A stretch of DNA of 64,000 bases from Candidatus Frankia alpina (lineage in GTDB: Bacteria; Actinomycetota; Actinomycetes; Frankiales; Frankiaceae): assembly GCF_902806485.1 (NCBI RefSeq), contig NZ_CADCWT010000005.1:1-64000 (forward strand), given 5' to 3'. The notes under the pieces are model-generated. The model ran no database searches. It saw only the letters and a program-made list of their open reading frames with translations, and was not told where the DNA came from. The translations under genes were made by a program, and so were the position numbers. Within the stretch, counting starts at the first letter, position 1. Every line of letters starts with the position of its first letter. Shown one piece after another: positions 8,752-16,654 of the stretch.

Positions 8752-10083
8752 GTGACCAGGAACCCCGCGTCCACGCCGCCCGCCGGTGAATCCTCCGGTA
8801 CGGGCCCACAGGTGCCGGCGGGGTCCCCCCGCCTGCTCGCGCTGCACGGCGCCGAGCAGCCCTACGCGTGGGGGTCGGCGACGGCCATCCCCGAGCTGCT
8901 CGGCACCCCCGCGGCCGGGGGTCCGGTCGCGGAGTTGTGGCTCGGGACCCATCCGGTGGCGCCGGCGTTCGTCGAGGCGGACGGCGCCCGCCGTCCGGCC
9001 GCCGACCTCGTCGGCCCGCTGCCGTTCCTGCTCAAGGTCCTGGCGGCGGACAAGGCGCTGTCGTTGCAGGTGCATCCCGACCAGACACAGGCCGCCGCGG
9101 GCTTCGACGCGGACGATGCCGCCGGCCTCTCCGTCGACGATCCCCACCGGCGCTACCGCGACCGCAACCACAAGCCCGAGCTCATCGTCGCCCTGTCGCC
9201 GTTCCGGGCGCTCGCGGGGGTCCGGGATCCGGCGCGCACGCTCGCGGTCGCGGCCGGGCTGGGGACCCCGGCCCTGGTAGCTGCCTTCCGCCCCCTCGCG
9301 AACGATCCCGCCGCCGGCGCGGCCACGGTGCTGCGAACCCTGCTGACCATGCCCGCCGGCCCCGCCGGAGAGCTGATCGACGCGCTCGTCGCGGCGGCTG
9401 AGCGGCTGCGCCGCGCCCGCGGTCGGCGCTCGGCCGATGGCTCGGCCGCGGGCGGGAGCCACGGCAGACCGGCTCTCGACAACCCGCGCGATGGCGGCGA
9501 GGACGACCTCGCCCGGGCAGCGGACCTGATCGGGCGGCTCGCGGCAGCGCACCCGGGCGACGTCGGCATCGCCGCGGCACTGCTACTCAACGACGTGACC
9601 CTGCGCCCCGGCGAGGGGCTGTTCCAGCCGGCCCGGATGCTGCACGCCTACGTTGCCGGGCTCGGCATCGAAATCATGGCCACCTCGGACAACGTGCTGC
9701 GCGGCGGACTAACTCCCAAGCACATCGACGTCGACGAGCTGCTACGGATCTTCGACCCCAGGCCGAGCGACGCACCGGTCCGGATCCCCCGCACCATCGC
9801 GGCCTCTCCCGGCGGGCTGCTGCACGGCTGGGACGTCCCCGTCGCCGACTTCGCCCTCACCGAGGCCGTCTGCACCGGCGACGGCGTGCCGGTGGGGTGC
9901 CCGACGGTGCTGCTCGCGGTCGAAGGACGGGTCGAGGTCACCGCGACGGCCGACGACGGGACCGCCGTCGCCCCGGTAGAGCTGCGCCGCGGCGGATCGG
10001 TGCTGGTCGCGGGCCACGCTGCGGTCACACTGACCGGCGCCGGCCGGGTCTTCCTCGCTGCACCGGGCCACCGCCCCGACTAG
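8752..10083 (+). CDS. manA: Mannose-6-phosphate isomerase, class I
   Basis: 443-aa cupin-type zinc enzyme converting fructose-6-P to mannose-6-P. Zinc ligands are visible: Q106 and H108 in SLQVHPD, E143 in NHKPEL, and H298 in FQPARMLHAY. The active-site segment SDNVLRGGLTPKH is at about 312-324. A low-complexity Arg/Gly/Ser insert (about 220-250) interrupts the helical domain. The GTG start at 8752 lies 66 bases after the metallopeptidase-like gene, on the same strand. With manB, the SIS protein and manC it completes a GDP-mannose route inside this window. Confidence 0.93.
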   Translation: MTRNPASTPPAGESSGTGPQVPAGSPRLLALHGAEQPYAWGSATAIPELLGTPAAGGPVAELWLGTHPVAPAFVEADGARRPAADLVGPLPFLLKVLAADKALSLQVHPDQTQAAAGFDADDAAGLSVDDPHRRYRDRNHKPELIVALSPFRALAGVRDPARTLAVAAGLGTPALVAAFRPLANDPAAGAATVLRTLLTMPAGPAGELIDALVAAAERLRRARGRRSADGSAAGGSHGRPALDNPRDGGEDDLARAADLIGRLAAAHPGDVGIAAALLLNDVTLRPGEGLFQPARMLHAYVAGLGIEIMATSDNVLRGGLTPKHIDVDELLRIFDPRPSDAPVRIPRTIAASPGGLLHGWDVPVADFALTEAVCTGDGVPVGCPTVLLAVEGRVEVTATADDGTAVAPVELRRGGSVLVAGHAAVTLTGAGRVFLAAPGHRPD

Positions 10084-10167
10084 CCCCGACTAGGCGCGCC
10101 CCGGCGAGTAGGCGAGTGAGCCAGTCCCGAGATCCGGGCTGACCGACGGCTCGCCACCGCTCGGGGT

Positions 10168-10185
10168 CCGCCGTCCGCCCGGCGG
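10168..10185. terminator. Possible stem-loop between convergent manA and DUF5719 genes
   Basis: CCGCCG (10168-10173) and CGGCGG (10180-10185) can pair with a 6-base loop in the 110-base gap between converging stops. There is no T-run, so factor-independent termination is uncertain. Confidence 0.3.
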
Positions 10186-10193
10186 CGGGCCTC

Positions 10194-11837
10194 TCAGCGG
10201 TAGGGCAGGGCCGGATCGGCCACCGCCGGCGGGGCGTCGAGCAGCCGCGGCGCTCCCTCCAGCGGGACGACCGCGGACAGGATTCTCGGCAGCACCAGCG
10301 GGGGCGCGGCCTGCCCGACGCCGACGCCGGCGGCACCGGCTGGCGTGTCCTGCGGCAGCGCGGCGGCCGGGACCGGTGCCTGCTCGGCGCCCACGGCCCC
10401 GGCCGAGCCCGGTAGCCGGGCGGCGCCGACGACCGCGGTCGCGACCAGCGGCCCGCCAACCGCGACGAGGCGTCCCCCGGCCGGTCCCGACGGCCCGCGG
10501 ACCAAGGCGACCGTCCCGGCCTGCAGCCGCACGGGGTCACCGTCGAGCCAGGCCGTCACGGGCCCGGCCGGCGCGGCGAGCACGACAGCCCCGGCGGCTC
10601 CCACCGGCGGCGACGGCACGCCAACCGCCGCGTCGGGCGCGGTGCCGGCGCCGGCGGTGGGTCCGGCCGCGTCGGACAGCCCGATACCCCGGCCGAACGC
10701 ATCCAGACCGCGGCGCCCCGACACGGCATCGAGTCGAACGGCGCCCGCCCAGGTCGACACGCCCGCCCAGCCCGAGGCCACACCCAGCTCGGCGACCACC
10801 GGGGCGGCAGTGACCGACTCGACGAGAACCGCCGACGCCCCGCCCGGCGGCAGTAGCACCGGCATGGTGATCGCGCCGGTGGTCGGCACCCGCACCGCTT
10901 CCAGACCCACCGGGGTGTGCCGGCCGGACGCGGTCAACACGCTGACGCGCACGACGGCCGCCCGATCGGGCGCGGCAAGCACCAGGCGCGCCGCCGGGCC
11001 GGGCGGTCCCGCCGGGACGACCACCCCGCCGAGTAGCAGCCGGCGGGCCGGCGGGGCGGTCACCGGCACGAGTCGGGGTGCGGTGAAAGGGCCGCCGATG
11101 CTCGACCGGTCCACCATCCAGGCGAGCACCCGACCGAAACACACCTCGACGTCGAGTGCCGTCACGGCGGCCTCCGGCGCGAGCGCGGCGAGCCGGCGGG
11201 TCACCGCGTGCCCGGGCGGCACGGAGATGTCCTGCGACGTGGTGGCCGTGCCGTCCGTGAGCACCCGCACACCGACCTGCGCGGGCTGATCGGCCAGGTT
11301 CGACAGGATCACGATCGGGTCGCGGCCGGCCATGGTCGACGGTCCGGCGAACCAGCTACTGGCCTGCGGCGGGGTGCAGCGCGCCCGCGCCGGGCCCGCG
11401 CCGTCGCCGGTTCCCGTGACGAGTGCGGACAAACCCGGCGCCGAGGTGCCCCGGGCGGACACGAGCAACGAGCCGCGGTCACCCCTCGTTGCAGCGGACG
11501 GCAGGGTCAGCGCCGCCCTGCCGAGCCGGGTGCGCAACTCGGCGGGCCGGGTGGCGACCCGGACCCGACCGTCGGCCGTCCCTGCGGTACGCACGGCGAG
11601 GTCGAGGGGGCCGGCCAGCACGGGATCGCGGGCACCGGACGGCGTCGTCGTCAGCTCCGGGCAGGCCAGCAGCGCGGCCGACACGGGCCAGTTACCGGCC
11701 GGAGCGGGGCCGACGCCCTCGTCGGCGAGGAAGGCCCCGCCGATCCCAACGACGGCCACCGACATGAGCACGCGAGCGGCGGCGCGGCGCCACAGCGGCC
11801 ACCTGGCGGCGCTGGGGCCGCCGGGTGGGGACGTCAT
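10194..11837 (-). CDS. DUF5719 family protein, secreted or membrane-anchored
   Basis: 547-aa protein of unknown function resembling the DUF5719 family of actinobacteria. One N-terminal membrane segment follows arginines (about 20-40, AARVLMSVAVVGIGGAFLA); the rest is Ala/Val/Gly-rich with beta-type repeats and is predicted extracytoplasmic. It is the third gene of the whiB-GT2-DUF5719 run: its ATG overlaps the GT2 stop by four bases (ATGA at 11837-11834), so translation is probably coupled. A role with the large glycosyltransferase at the cell surface is inferred from this coupling only. Confidence 0.75.
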   Translation of the reverse strand: MTSPPGGPSAARWPLWRRAAARVLMSVAVVGIGGAFLADEGVGPAPAGNWPVSAALLACPELTTTPSGARDPVLAGPLDLAVRTAGTADGRVRVATRPAELRTRLGRAALTLPSAATRGDRGSLLVSARGTSAPGLSALVTGTGDGAGPARARCTPPQASSWFAGPSTMAGRDPIVILSNLADQPAQVGVRVLTDGTATTSQDISVPPGHAVTRRLAALAPEAAVTALDVEVCFGRVLAWMVDRSSIGGPFTAPRLVPVTAPPARRLLLGGVVVPAGPPGPAARLVLAAPDRAAVVRVSVLTASGRHTPVGLEAVRVPTTGAITMPVLLPPGGASAVLVESVTAAPVVAELGVASGWAGVSTWAGAVRLDAVSGRRGLDAFGRGIGLSDAAGPTAGAGTAPDAAVGVPSPPVGAAGAVVLAAPAGPVTAWLDGDPVRLQAGTVALVRGPSGPAGGRLVAVGGPLVATAVVGAARLPGSAGAVGAEQAPVPAAALPQDTPAGAAGVGVGQAAPPLVLPRILSAVVPLEGAPRLLDAPPAVADPALPYR

Positions 11838-14800
11838 GGGGCCTCCTCCACCGATCCCGATCCCGATCCGCGGCCGGCGCGACCGAGGTCACGCCCGGAC
11901 GGGCCCGCGATGGGTGGCGCATCGGTGTCCGGTGGAGAGCGGCGCGACCGGCGCGCGGCCGCAATGCCCAACAGCAGCAGCGCGCCGAGCGCCGCGGCCT
12001 GCGCGAGCACCAGCTCGTGTGCGCGGCCGTCGTCGCGGTAAAGACGAACCGTGCCACCCTCAGCGGGCAGGCGGAAGCCGGCCGCCCAGCCCCAGGCCGC
12101 GAACGGCCGCAGCGGTCGGCCGTTTAGCCAGGCGCGCCAACCGGCCCCGGCCGGCGCCGCGAGGATCAGATCCCGTTGCGGGGCCCGCGCGGCGCCGGGC
12201 AGGGCCGCAACGCACCCGCCGGGCGGCAACCGGCGGGCCGTGGTCGGGGCCGCCGGCAGCGGCTCGACCACCGACGGCACCAGCGGCACCGACGGCGTGG
12301 AACTGCCGGTGGGATCCGGCGGAGCCGCCCGCGGCTGGAGGTCCGAGTCCACGGCGAAGGCCGGCGGGACGGCGGCGGTGGCTCGACGGGACGCTGGCGT
12401 CGGCACCGCCTGGTCGGGGGTCGCCGGCCGCCAGAGCAACACGCCCGGACGGGCCCGGTCCCGCAACAGCGACGGGGTCGCATCGAGGCGGGTGATGAGG
12501 TCCGCCGACGCGTCCATGGCGGGAACGGCGATCGCGGCGACGCCGAGTAGCGGCAGCCAGCCGGCCGCCTGGTCACCGCCGACTGCCAGATCGGCGACGA
12601 CGTCGGCGAGGAAGGTGGCCGCCCGCCGAGGCGGGCGAGCCTGGCCGGCCGGGAAGCGGGGGCCGTCGGCTGCGGCGAGGATGTACCGGATCAGGCCGGA
12701 CCGATCGGACCGGTACAGGACGAGGAGGCTGGACCCGGCCGGCGCGGTCCGGGCCTCGGCCTGCACCGCCCGCACCATCGCCGACGGGCCGGTGCCCGAC
12801 CAGGGGACCTCGGTCGCGGTGACCTCGGTCGCCGCTCCCCCGGCGTCATCGGCGGTCACGGCCCGGTCCAGGGAACCGGCCCGGTCCGCAGGGATAGCGG
12901 AATCCCAGCTCCAGGCGGTTGGGCTGGCGCGCCACCCCGGGCCCGCGGCGAGATGGCCGGCGGCGAGCCCGGCGGAGCCGACGAGGATCAGCGCCGTCAC
13001 CGGGAAGACGACGATCCGGGCCAGCCGGCCGGTGCCCGGGCCCGCCCCGGCCCCGGGGGCTTCTCGCCGACGCCGCGGGGCGCGGGCCGGGCGGCACACG
13101 CTTGCCGCCGCGAGCAGGGCACCGGCGAGGACAAGGCCGTACTGCGGGCCGGCCCACCAGCCCTCGCCGCCCGCGACCCGCTGGTCTGCGTCCCCGGCGA
13201 GGCGCGAGGTGAGCAGTACGGCGAGCAGACCCAGCGCGGCCAGCGACCAGCCGATCCGGCCGGCCCGGCCCGGCCCGGCCTGATCCGACCCGGCCCGGCC
13301 GGACCACCGGCCCAGCAGCCAGCAGATCAGGCAGCCGGCCAGGAATCCGACCACGGCGGCTTTCGGGCGTTCCCCCGCGCCCGCCACCAGCGCGATGGAG
13401 TCCTGGGGGAACCGGGCCAGTGCCGCCAGCGGCTCGGCGCGGATTCCCGCGCCGCCCGCGTACAGCGTCGGGATCAGCGGGATGATCGTCACTAGGAGCG
13501 CAGCGGCGATGTCGGGCAGTCGCCGGCGGACCGCGAGCAGCGCCGCGGCCGGGAGGCCGATCCACACCAATGGCGCCATCGACGGAGCACAGGCGACGAA
13601 TCCGACCAGGCAGACGGCCAGAAGCCAGATCGCCCGCAGGCGCCCGCCGACCAGACCGGCGCAGCCGCGCAGCACCGAGTCGGTGGCGGCGAGCACAGCT
13701 GGGAGCAGGATCAGCGCTCCGACGGTGTCGCTGCGGCCAGCGGCGACCGCGCCGGTCATCACCGGGCTGGCTCCGTAGGCGGCGGCAAGCCCGAAGCGGG
13801 CGGCCGGACGCGGACCGAGCCGGGCGAGCGCCCGATGCGCGGTCAGACCGGCAAGCGCCGGCCCGGCAGCGAGCAGGAGCCAGCCCGCTGCCGCGGGCCG
13901 GCCGCCGAGGAGGCTCGCGGCGGCGGCGAGCAGCGCGGTCCACGGCGGAGGCGGCCCCGTACCGTCGAGCGGGGCGCCGGCGGTGCCGACCCGGCCGGAC
14001 CAGACCGCCGTCCACAGGTCTCGGGCACCGGCGGGCAATGGCAGGCCCGCGCCGAGCATGTCCGCGGGCATGCCGCGCATCGCGACCACGCCGACGACGC
14101 CAAGCAGGCACGCGAGCAGGACCGCCGCCCGGGTCGATCGCCGGCCGGGCGGGGTGGCCACCAGGCCGCCGACCCCGACCGGGACGTGGTGGCGCGCGCT
14201 GAGCTCGCCAGCCCCGACGTCGAGGAGGCCCACTTCGGGGCTCGGCGCAGCCGATCCGGGTCGGCGCCGCAGGCGGGCGGGGAGCAGGGAACGGATGGCG
14301 TGGTGCGAGACGGCTCGGGTGCGCCCGGCGCGCCGACGCATCCGCGCCAGCTGGCGGAGCCGGCCCAGCACGACGAACGGCAACGCCAACTCGATGGCCG
14401 CCGACCGCAGCCGCCCTCTCGACACCAGGCCAAGCGCCCGCGGGAGCGCCGCGACGAGGATGGCTGCCCCGGCCCCGGGCAACAGCGGCCACGCCGTGTT
14501 CGCCAGGCGGACCCGGAGCGCACCGGCTCGGTCCGCCGGCACCCACGCCCGCCGGTCCCACAAGTCCCGCCGGCTCTGCCGATGCCGAGAGCCGGCCGGA
14601 GCGCCGTCGGGAGCGGGGGCAGCCGCCCCGGCGGAGGGGACAGCCTCGGCGCGGGCGGTCATCGTCGCCATGGGGACGACGACGACCCGCAACCCGGCGC
14701 GGGCGGCCCGCCAGCCGAGGTCGATGTCGTGGCCGCCGTCGAGCTCGGGGTCGAGACCGTCGAGCAGCCGCCAGGCGGCCGCCCGGATGAGCATGCCGGA

Positions 14801-15556
14801 GCTGGCCACGGTGAGCACGTCGCGCACCCCGTCACGCTGGCCCCGGTCGATCTCGCCGGGCCGCACACCGGTGTATCTGCGGCCCGCGCGGTCGACGCTT
14901 ACCCCCGCCTCGAGCAGGATCGACCCCGACGGCGAACCCGACGGCGAACCGGATGGCGACGGCCCTGGGTGCCCGACACGGAGTTTGGGGCCGAGCACGG
15001 CGGCGCCAGGGTCGAGCCGCGCGCAGGCCAGCAGGGTGCGCAGGGCGTCGGGAGCGGGCAGGGCGCCGTCGTCGAGCAGCCAGACGTAGCCCTCCCGCGG
15101 CGGCCCGCCGATGCGCGCCAGGCCCGCGGCCACCGCCACCCCTAGGCGGGTGCCGGCGGCAAGCTGGACGACGGCCGCCGGGCTGGAGCCCGCCGCTTCT
15201 CGCAACACCCCGGACGCCGACGGCGCGCCGGCCCCGTCACCTGGGATGGCTGCGGGGACCGCAACCGTTTCAGTCGGGGATGCGCCGCGCGGCCGTGGAA
15301 GGTGGACGGCGGCCGGCGGCGCGGCGTCGGCACCGCCGCCGATGCGGACCTCGACGATCTGCAGGTCGAGGACCTGGTCGGGCGGCGGCGCCTGGGTCGA
15401 CACCGCCGCGCGCAGGGTCTGCGCGGCGCCCGGCCGCCCGCCGTGCACGCAGACGGCCACGACCCGGGTCGTGGCCGCCGGCAGGCGCGATCCGGGCGGG
15501 GCCGCGAGTGCACGCGGCGCGGCCGGACCGCCCACACCCTGCCGGACGCCACCCAC
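11834..15556 (-). CDS. Large membrane-bound family 2 glycosyltransferase
   Basis: 1240-aa protein. The N-terminal 330 residues form a GT-A domain: a Rossmann-like start TRVVAVCVHGG, an acidic VWLLDDGALPAPDAL segment, and GGHDIDLGWRAARAGL, typical of GT2 acceptor/catalytic regions. Then follow many hydrophobic segments (about 10 or more between residues 355 and 900), a long extracytoplasmic Ala-rich part, and a last helix near residue 1195. The likely role is sugar transfer onto a lipid-linked or surface glycan. A short SPSGSPSG repeat sits near residues 200-212. The GTG start at 15556 is 9 bases after the whiB stop and has a weak ribosome site, so an internal start is possible. Overlaps DUF5719 by four bases. 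Confidence 0.82.
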   Translation of the reverse strand: MGGVRQGVGGPAAPRALAAPPGSRLPAATTRVVAVCVHGGRPGAAQTLRAAVSTQAPPPDQVLDLQIVEVRIGGGADAAPPAAVHLPRPRGASPTETVAVPAAIPGDGAGAPSASGVLREAAGSSPAAVVQLAAGTRLGVAVAAGLARIGGPPREGYVWLLDDGALPAPDALRTLLACARLDPGAAVLGPKLRVGHPGPSPSGSPSGSPSGSILLEAGVSVDRAGRRYTGVRPGEIDRGQRDGVRDVLTVASSGMLIRAAAWRLLDGLDPELDGGHDIDLGWRAARAGLRVVVVPMATMTARAEAVPSAGAAAPAPDGAPAGSRHRQSRRDLWDRRAWVPADRAGALRVRLANTAWPLLPGAGAAILVAALPRALGLVSRGRLRSAAIELALPFVVLGRLRQLARMRRRAGRTRAVSHHAIRSLLPARLRRRPGSAAPSPEVGLLDVGAGELSARHHVPVGVGGLVATPPGRRSTRAAVLLACLLGVVGVVAMRGMPADMLGAGLPLPAGARDLWTAVWSGRVGTAGAPLDGTGPPPPWTALLAAAASLLGGRPAAAGWLLLAAGPALAGLTAHRALARLGPRPAARFGLAAAYGASPVMTGAVAAGRSDTVGALILLPAVLAATDSVLRGCAGLVGGRLRAIWLLAVCLVGFVACAPSMAPLVWIGLPAAALLAVRRRLPDIAAALLVTIIPLIPTLYAGGAGIRAEPLAALARFPQDSIALVAGAGERPKAAVVGFLAGCLICWLLGRWSGRAGSDQAGPGRAGRIGWSLAALGLLAVLLTSRLAGDADQRVAGGEGWWAGPQYGLVLAGALLAAASVCRPARAPRRRREAPGAGAGPGTGRLARIVVFPVTALILVGSAGLAAGHLAAGPGWRASPTAWSWDSAIPADRAGSLDRAVTADDAGGAATEVTATEVPWSGTGPSAMVRAVQAEARTAPAGSSLLVLYRSDRSGLIRYILAAADGPRFPAGQARPPRRAATFLADVVADLAVGGDQAAGWLPLLGVAAIAVPAMDASADLITRLDATPSLLRDRARPGVLLWRPATPDQAVPTPASRRATAAVPPAFAVDSDLQPRAAPPDPTGSSTPSVPLVPSVVEPLPAAPTTARRLPPGGCVAALPGAARAPQRDLILAAPAGAGWRAWLNGRPLRPFAAWGWAAGFRLPAEGGTVRLYRDDGRAHELVLAQAAALGALLLLGIAAARRSRRSPPDTDAPPIAGPSGRDLGRAGRGSGSGSVEEAP

Positions 15557-15565
15557 CGCCCGGGT

Positions 15566-16195
15566 TCAGACCGCTCGACGCCGTTGTTTGCGTCGCTCCC
15601 GTTCGGACATGCCGCCCCAGATCCCGAACCGTTCGTCGTTCTCCAGGGCGTACTCGAGGCACTCGGCCCGGACCTCGCAGCCCGAACAGATGCGCTTCGC
15701 CTCCCGGGTCGAACCACCCTTCTCAGGGAAGAACGCCTCGGGATCCGTCTGCGCGCACAGGGCGCGTTCCTGCCACTCCATCGTCTCGCCGAGCAGGTCA
15801 CCCAGCCCCAGATCGATCACTGGGGCGAGGGCGTCCGGCGCGTCGCCGATGGGGTCGCCGATGGTCTCGACGGCCAGGTCGTCGGCGTCGAGACCATCGA
15901 CGGCCGGGTCGTCGTCGACGTCGACCTCATCGCCCGCGCGAACGATGACGTCGGCATCTGCCTCGGCTCTCGGGCCGGAGGCAATCGGGGTGGCACCGGT
16001 GGCCAGGTCGGGCGAGCCCGACCGGGCCGGCGGAACGCTGGCCGCGGCCAGCGGGGACCGCAGGCACGGCTCCGGTGTGGCCTGGGTGGGCCGTTCGGCA
16101 TGCACCAGCTCGGAGTGGTCACCGAACAGGTCATGCTCAGCGGGACGCTCGACGTCCGCGAGGACGGTGTGGACGCCCGCGTCGGTGTGTTCCAT
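15566..16195 (-). CDS. whiB: WhiB family iron-sulfur regulator (WhiB2/WhmD-like)
   Basis: 209-aa transcription factor expected to bind a [4Fe-4S] cluster. The four cysteines are C147, C170, C173 and C179 (CxxC between the middle pair), followed by the GIWGG turn (191-195) and a basic tail SERERRKQRRRAV for DNA contact. WhiB2-type proteins control septation and sporulation in actinobacteria. The protein is much longer than usual because of an acidic, probably disordered stretch (about 75-135, including DEVDVDDD). ATG 16195 is fixed by a strong GGAGGAG ribosome site. Location beside F420, mannose and wbbL genes matches mycobacterial whiB2. It heads the whiB-GT2-DUF5719 run. Confidence 0.93.
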   Translation of the reverse strand: MEHTDAGVHTVLADVERPAEHDLFGDHSELVHAERPTQATPEPCLRSPLAAASVPPARSGSPDLATGATPIASGPRAEADADVIVRAGDEVDVDDDPAVDGLDADDLAVETIGDPIGDAPDALAPVIDLGLGDLLGETMEWQERALCAQTDPEAFFPEKGGSTREAKRICSGCEVRAECLEYALENDERFGIWGGMSERERRKQRRRAV

Positions 16196-16200
16196 GGGGA

Positions 16201-16207
16201 CTCCTCC
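16201..16207 (-). promoter_or_regulatory. Strong ribosome binding site deciding the whiB start
   Basis: GGAGGAG on the minus strand, five bases upstream of ATG 16195. It selects this start over the open frame that continues 25 codons further upstream. Confidence 0.85.
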
Positions 16208-16321
16208 AGACCCGTCGCGGTGCGGTCGGCCACCCCCTGGGCGCCGGCGCGCAGGTGACTGGTTCCACACCGGTCAGGCGACGCACTACCGCACGAACCT
16301 CGCCAGCGAGGGGAATGACAC

Positions 16322-16357
16322 GCCGGTAATTACACGCTCCCGAGTCGGTCGCGTCAA
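16322..16357 (-). promoter_or_regulatory. Probable whiB promoter
   Basis: On the minus strand TTGACG (16357-16352) and TGTAAT (16334-16329) are separated by exactly 17 bases, a close match to a housekeeping-type promoter. It predicts a transcript start near 16322 and a leader of about 125 nt before ATG 16195. Confidence 0.65.
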
Positions 16358-16627
16358 CCCCACCAGCGCAACATCTTCTACAACCAGCGATGAAAACATA
16401 GCTCACAGTCACTGCACACCATCGCCGGGGGTCCGGACGGCCTTCCAATCAGTAACTGTGTGCAATCAGTCCGACGGCGATGACAGCATTATGCCGTCCG
16501 AAGCTAATAGACATAAAGGGCCTAAACGGGCAAGTACGCAATCAGACAACCGTTGTGAACCTATACCGGCCAGGCATCACCTCCAGCCAAGCCGGCCCCC
16601 ACGACTACTTAGAGTAGTTTCTGCTGG

Positions 16628-16654
16628 CGCCAACTTGGCGGGTGTCAGGACACC
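16628..16654. terminator. Paired inverted repeats at the fbiC 3' end
   Basis: CGCCAA/TTGGCG (16628-16633, 16635-16640) lies just past the fbiC stop, and GGTGTC/GACACC (16641-16646, 16649-16654) spans the stop codon. They may end fbiC transcription; the GACACC arms also resemble WhiA-type half-sites. Confidence 0.4.

Larger units (their letters stand above)
16196..16644. other. AT-richer whiB upstream region
   Basis: 449 bases with markedly lower GC than the window average and no supported gene. It holds the likely whiB promoter (16322-16357), a palindrome just downstream of the expected transcript start (CCTCGC 16298-16303, GCGAGG 16306-16311), a GACAC pentamer (16317-16321) like the WhiA half-site, and three copies of CAATCAG (16446, 16463, 16539). 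An inverted repeat GACGGC/GCCGTC (16473-16498) and ACTACT/AGTAGT (16604-16618) are also present. This amount of structure suggests complex control of whiB. Confidence 0.6.

Noticed and set aside
16240-16290. GGTTCCACACC segment resembling a tRNA T-loop
   Set aside because: No cloverleaf with acceptor, D and anticodon stems could be drawn around it.
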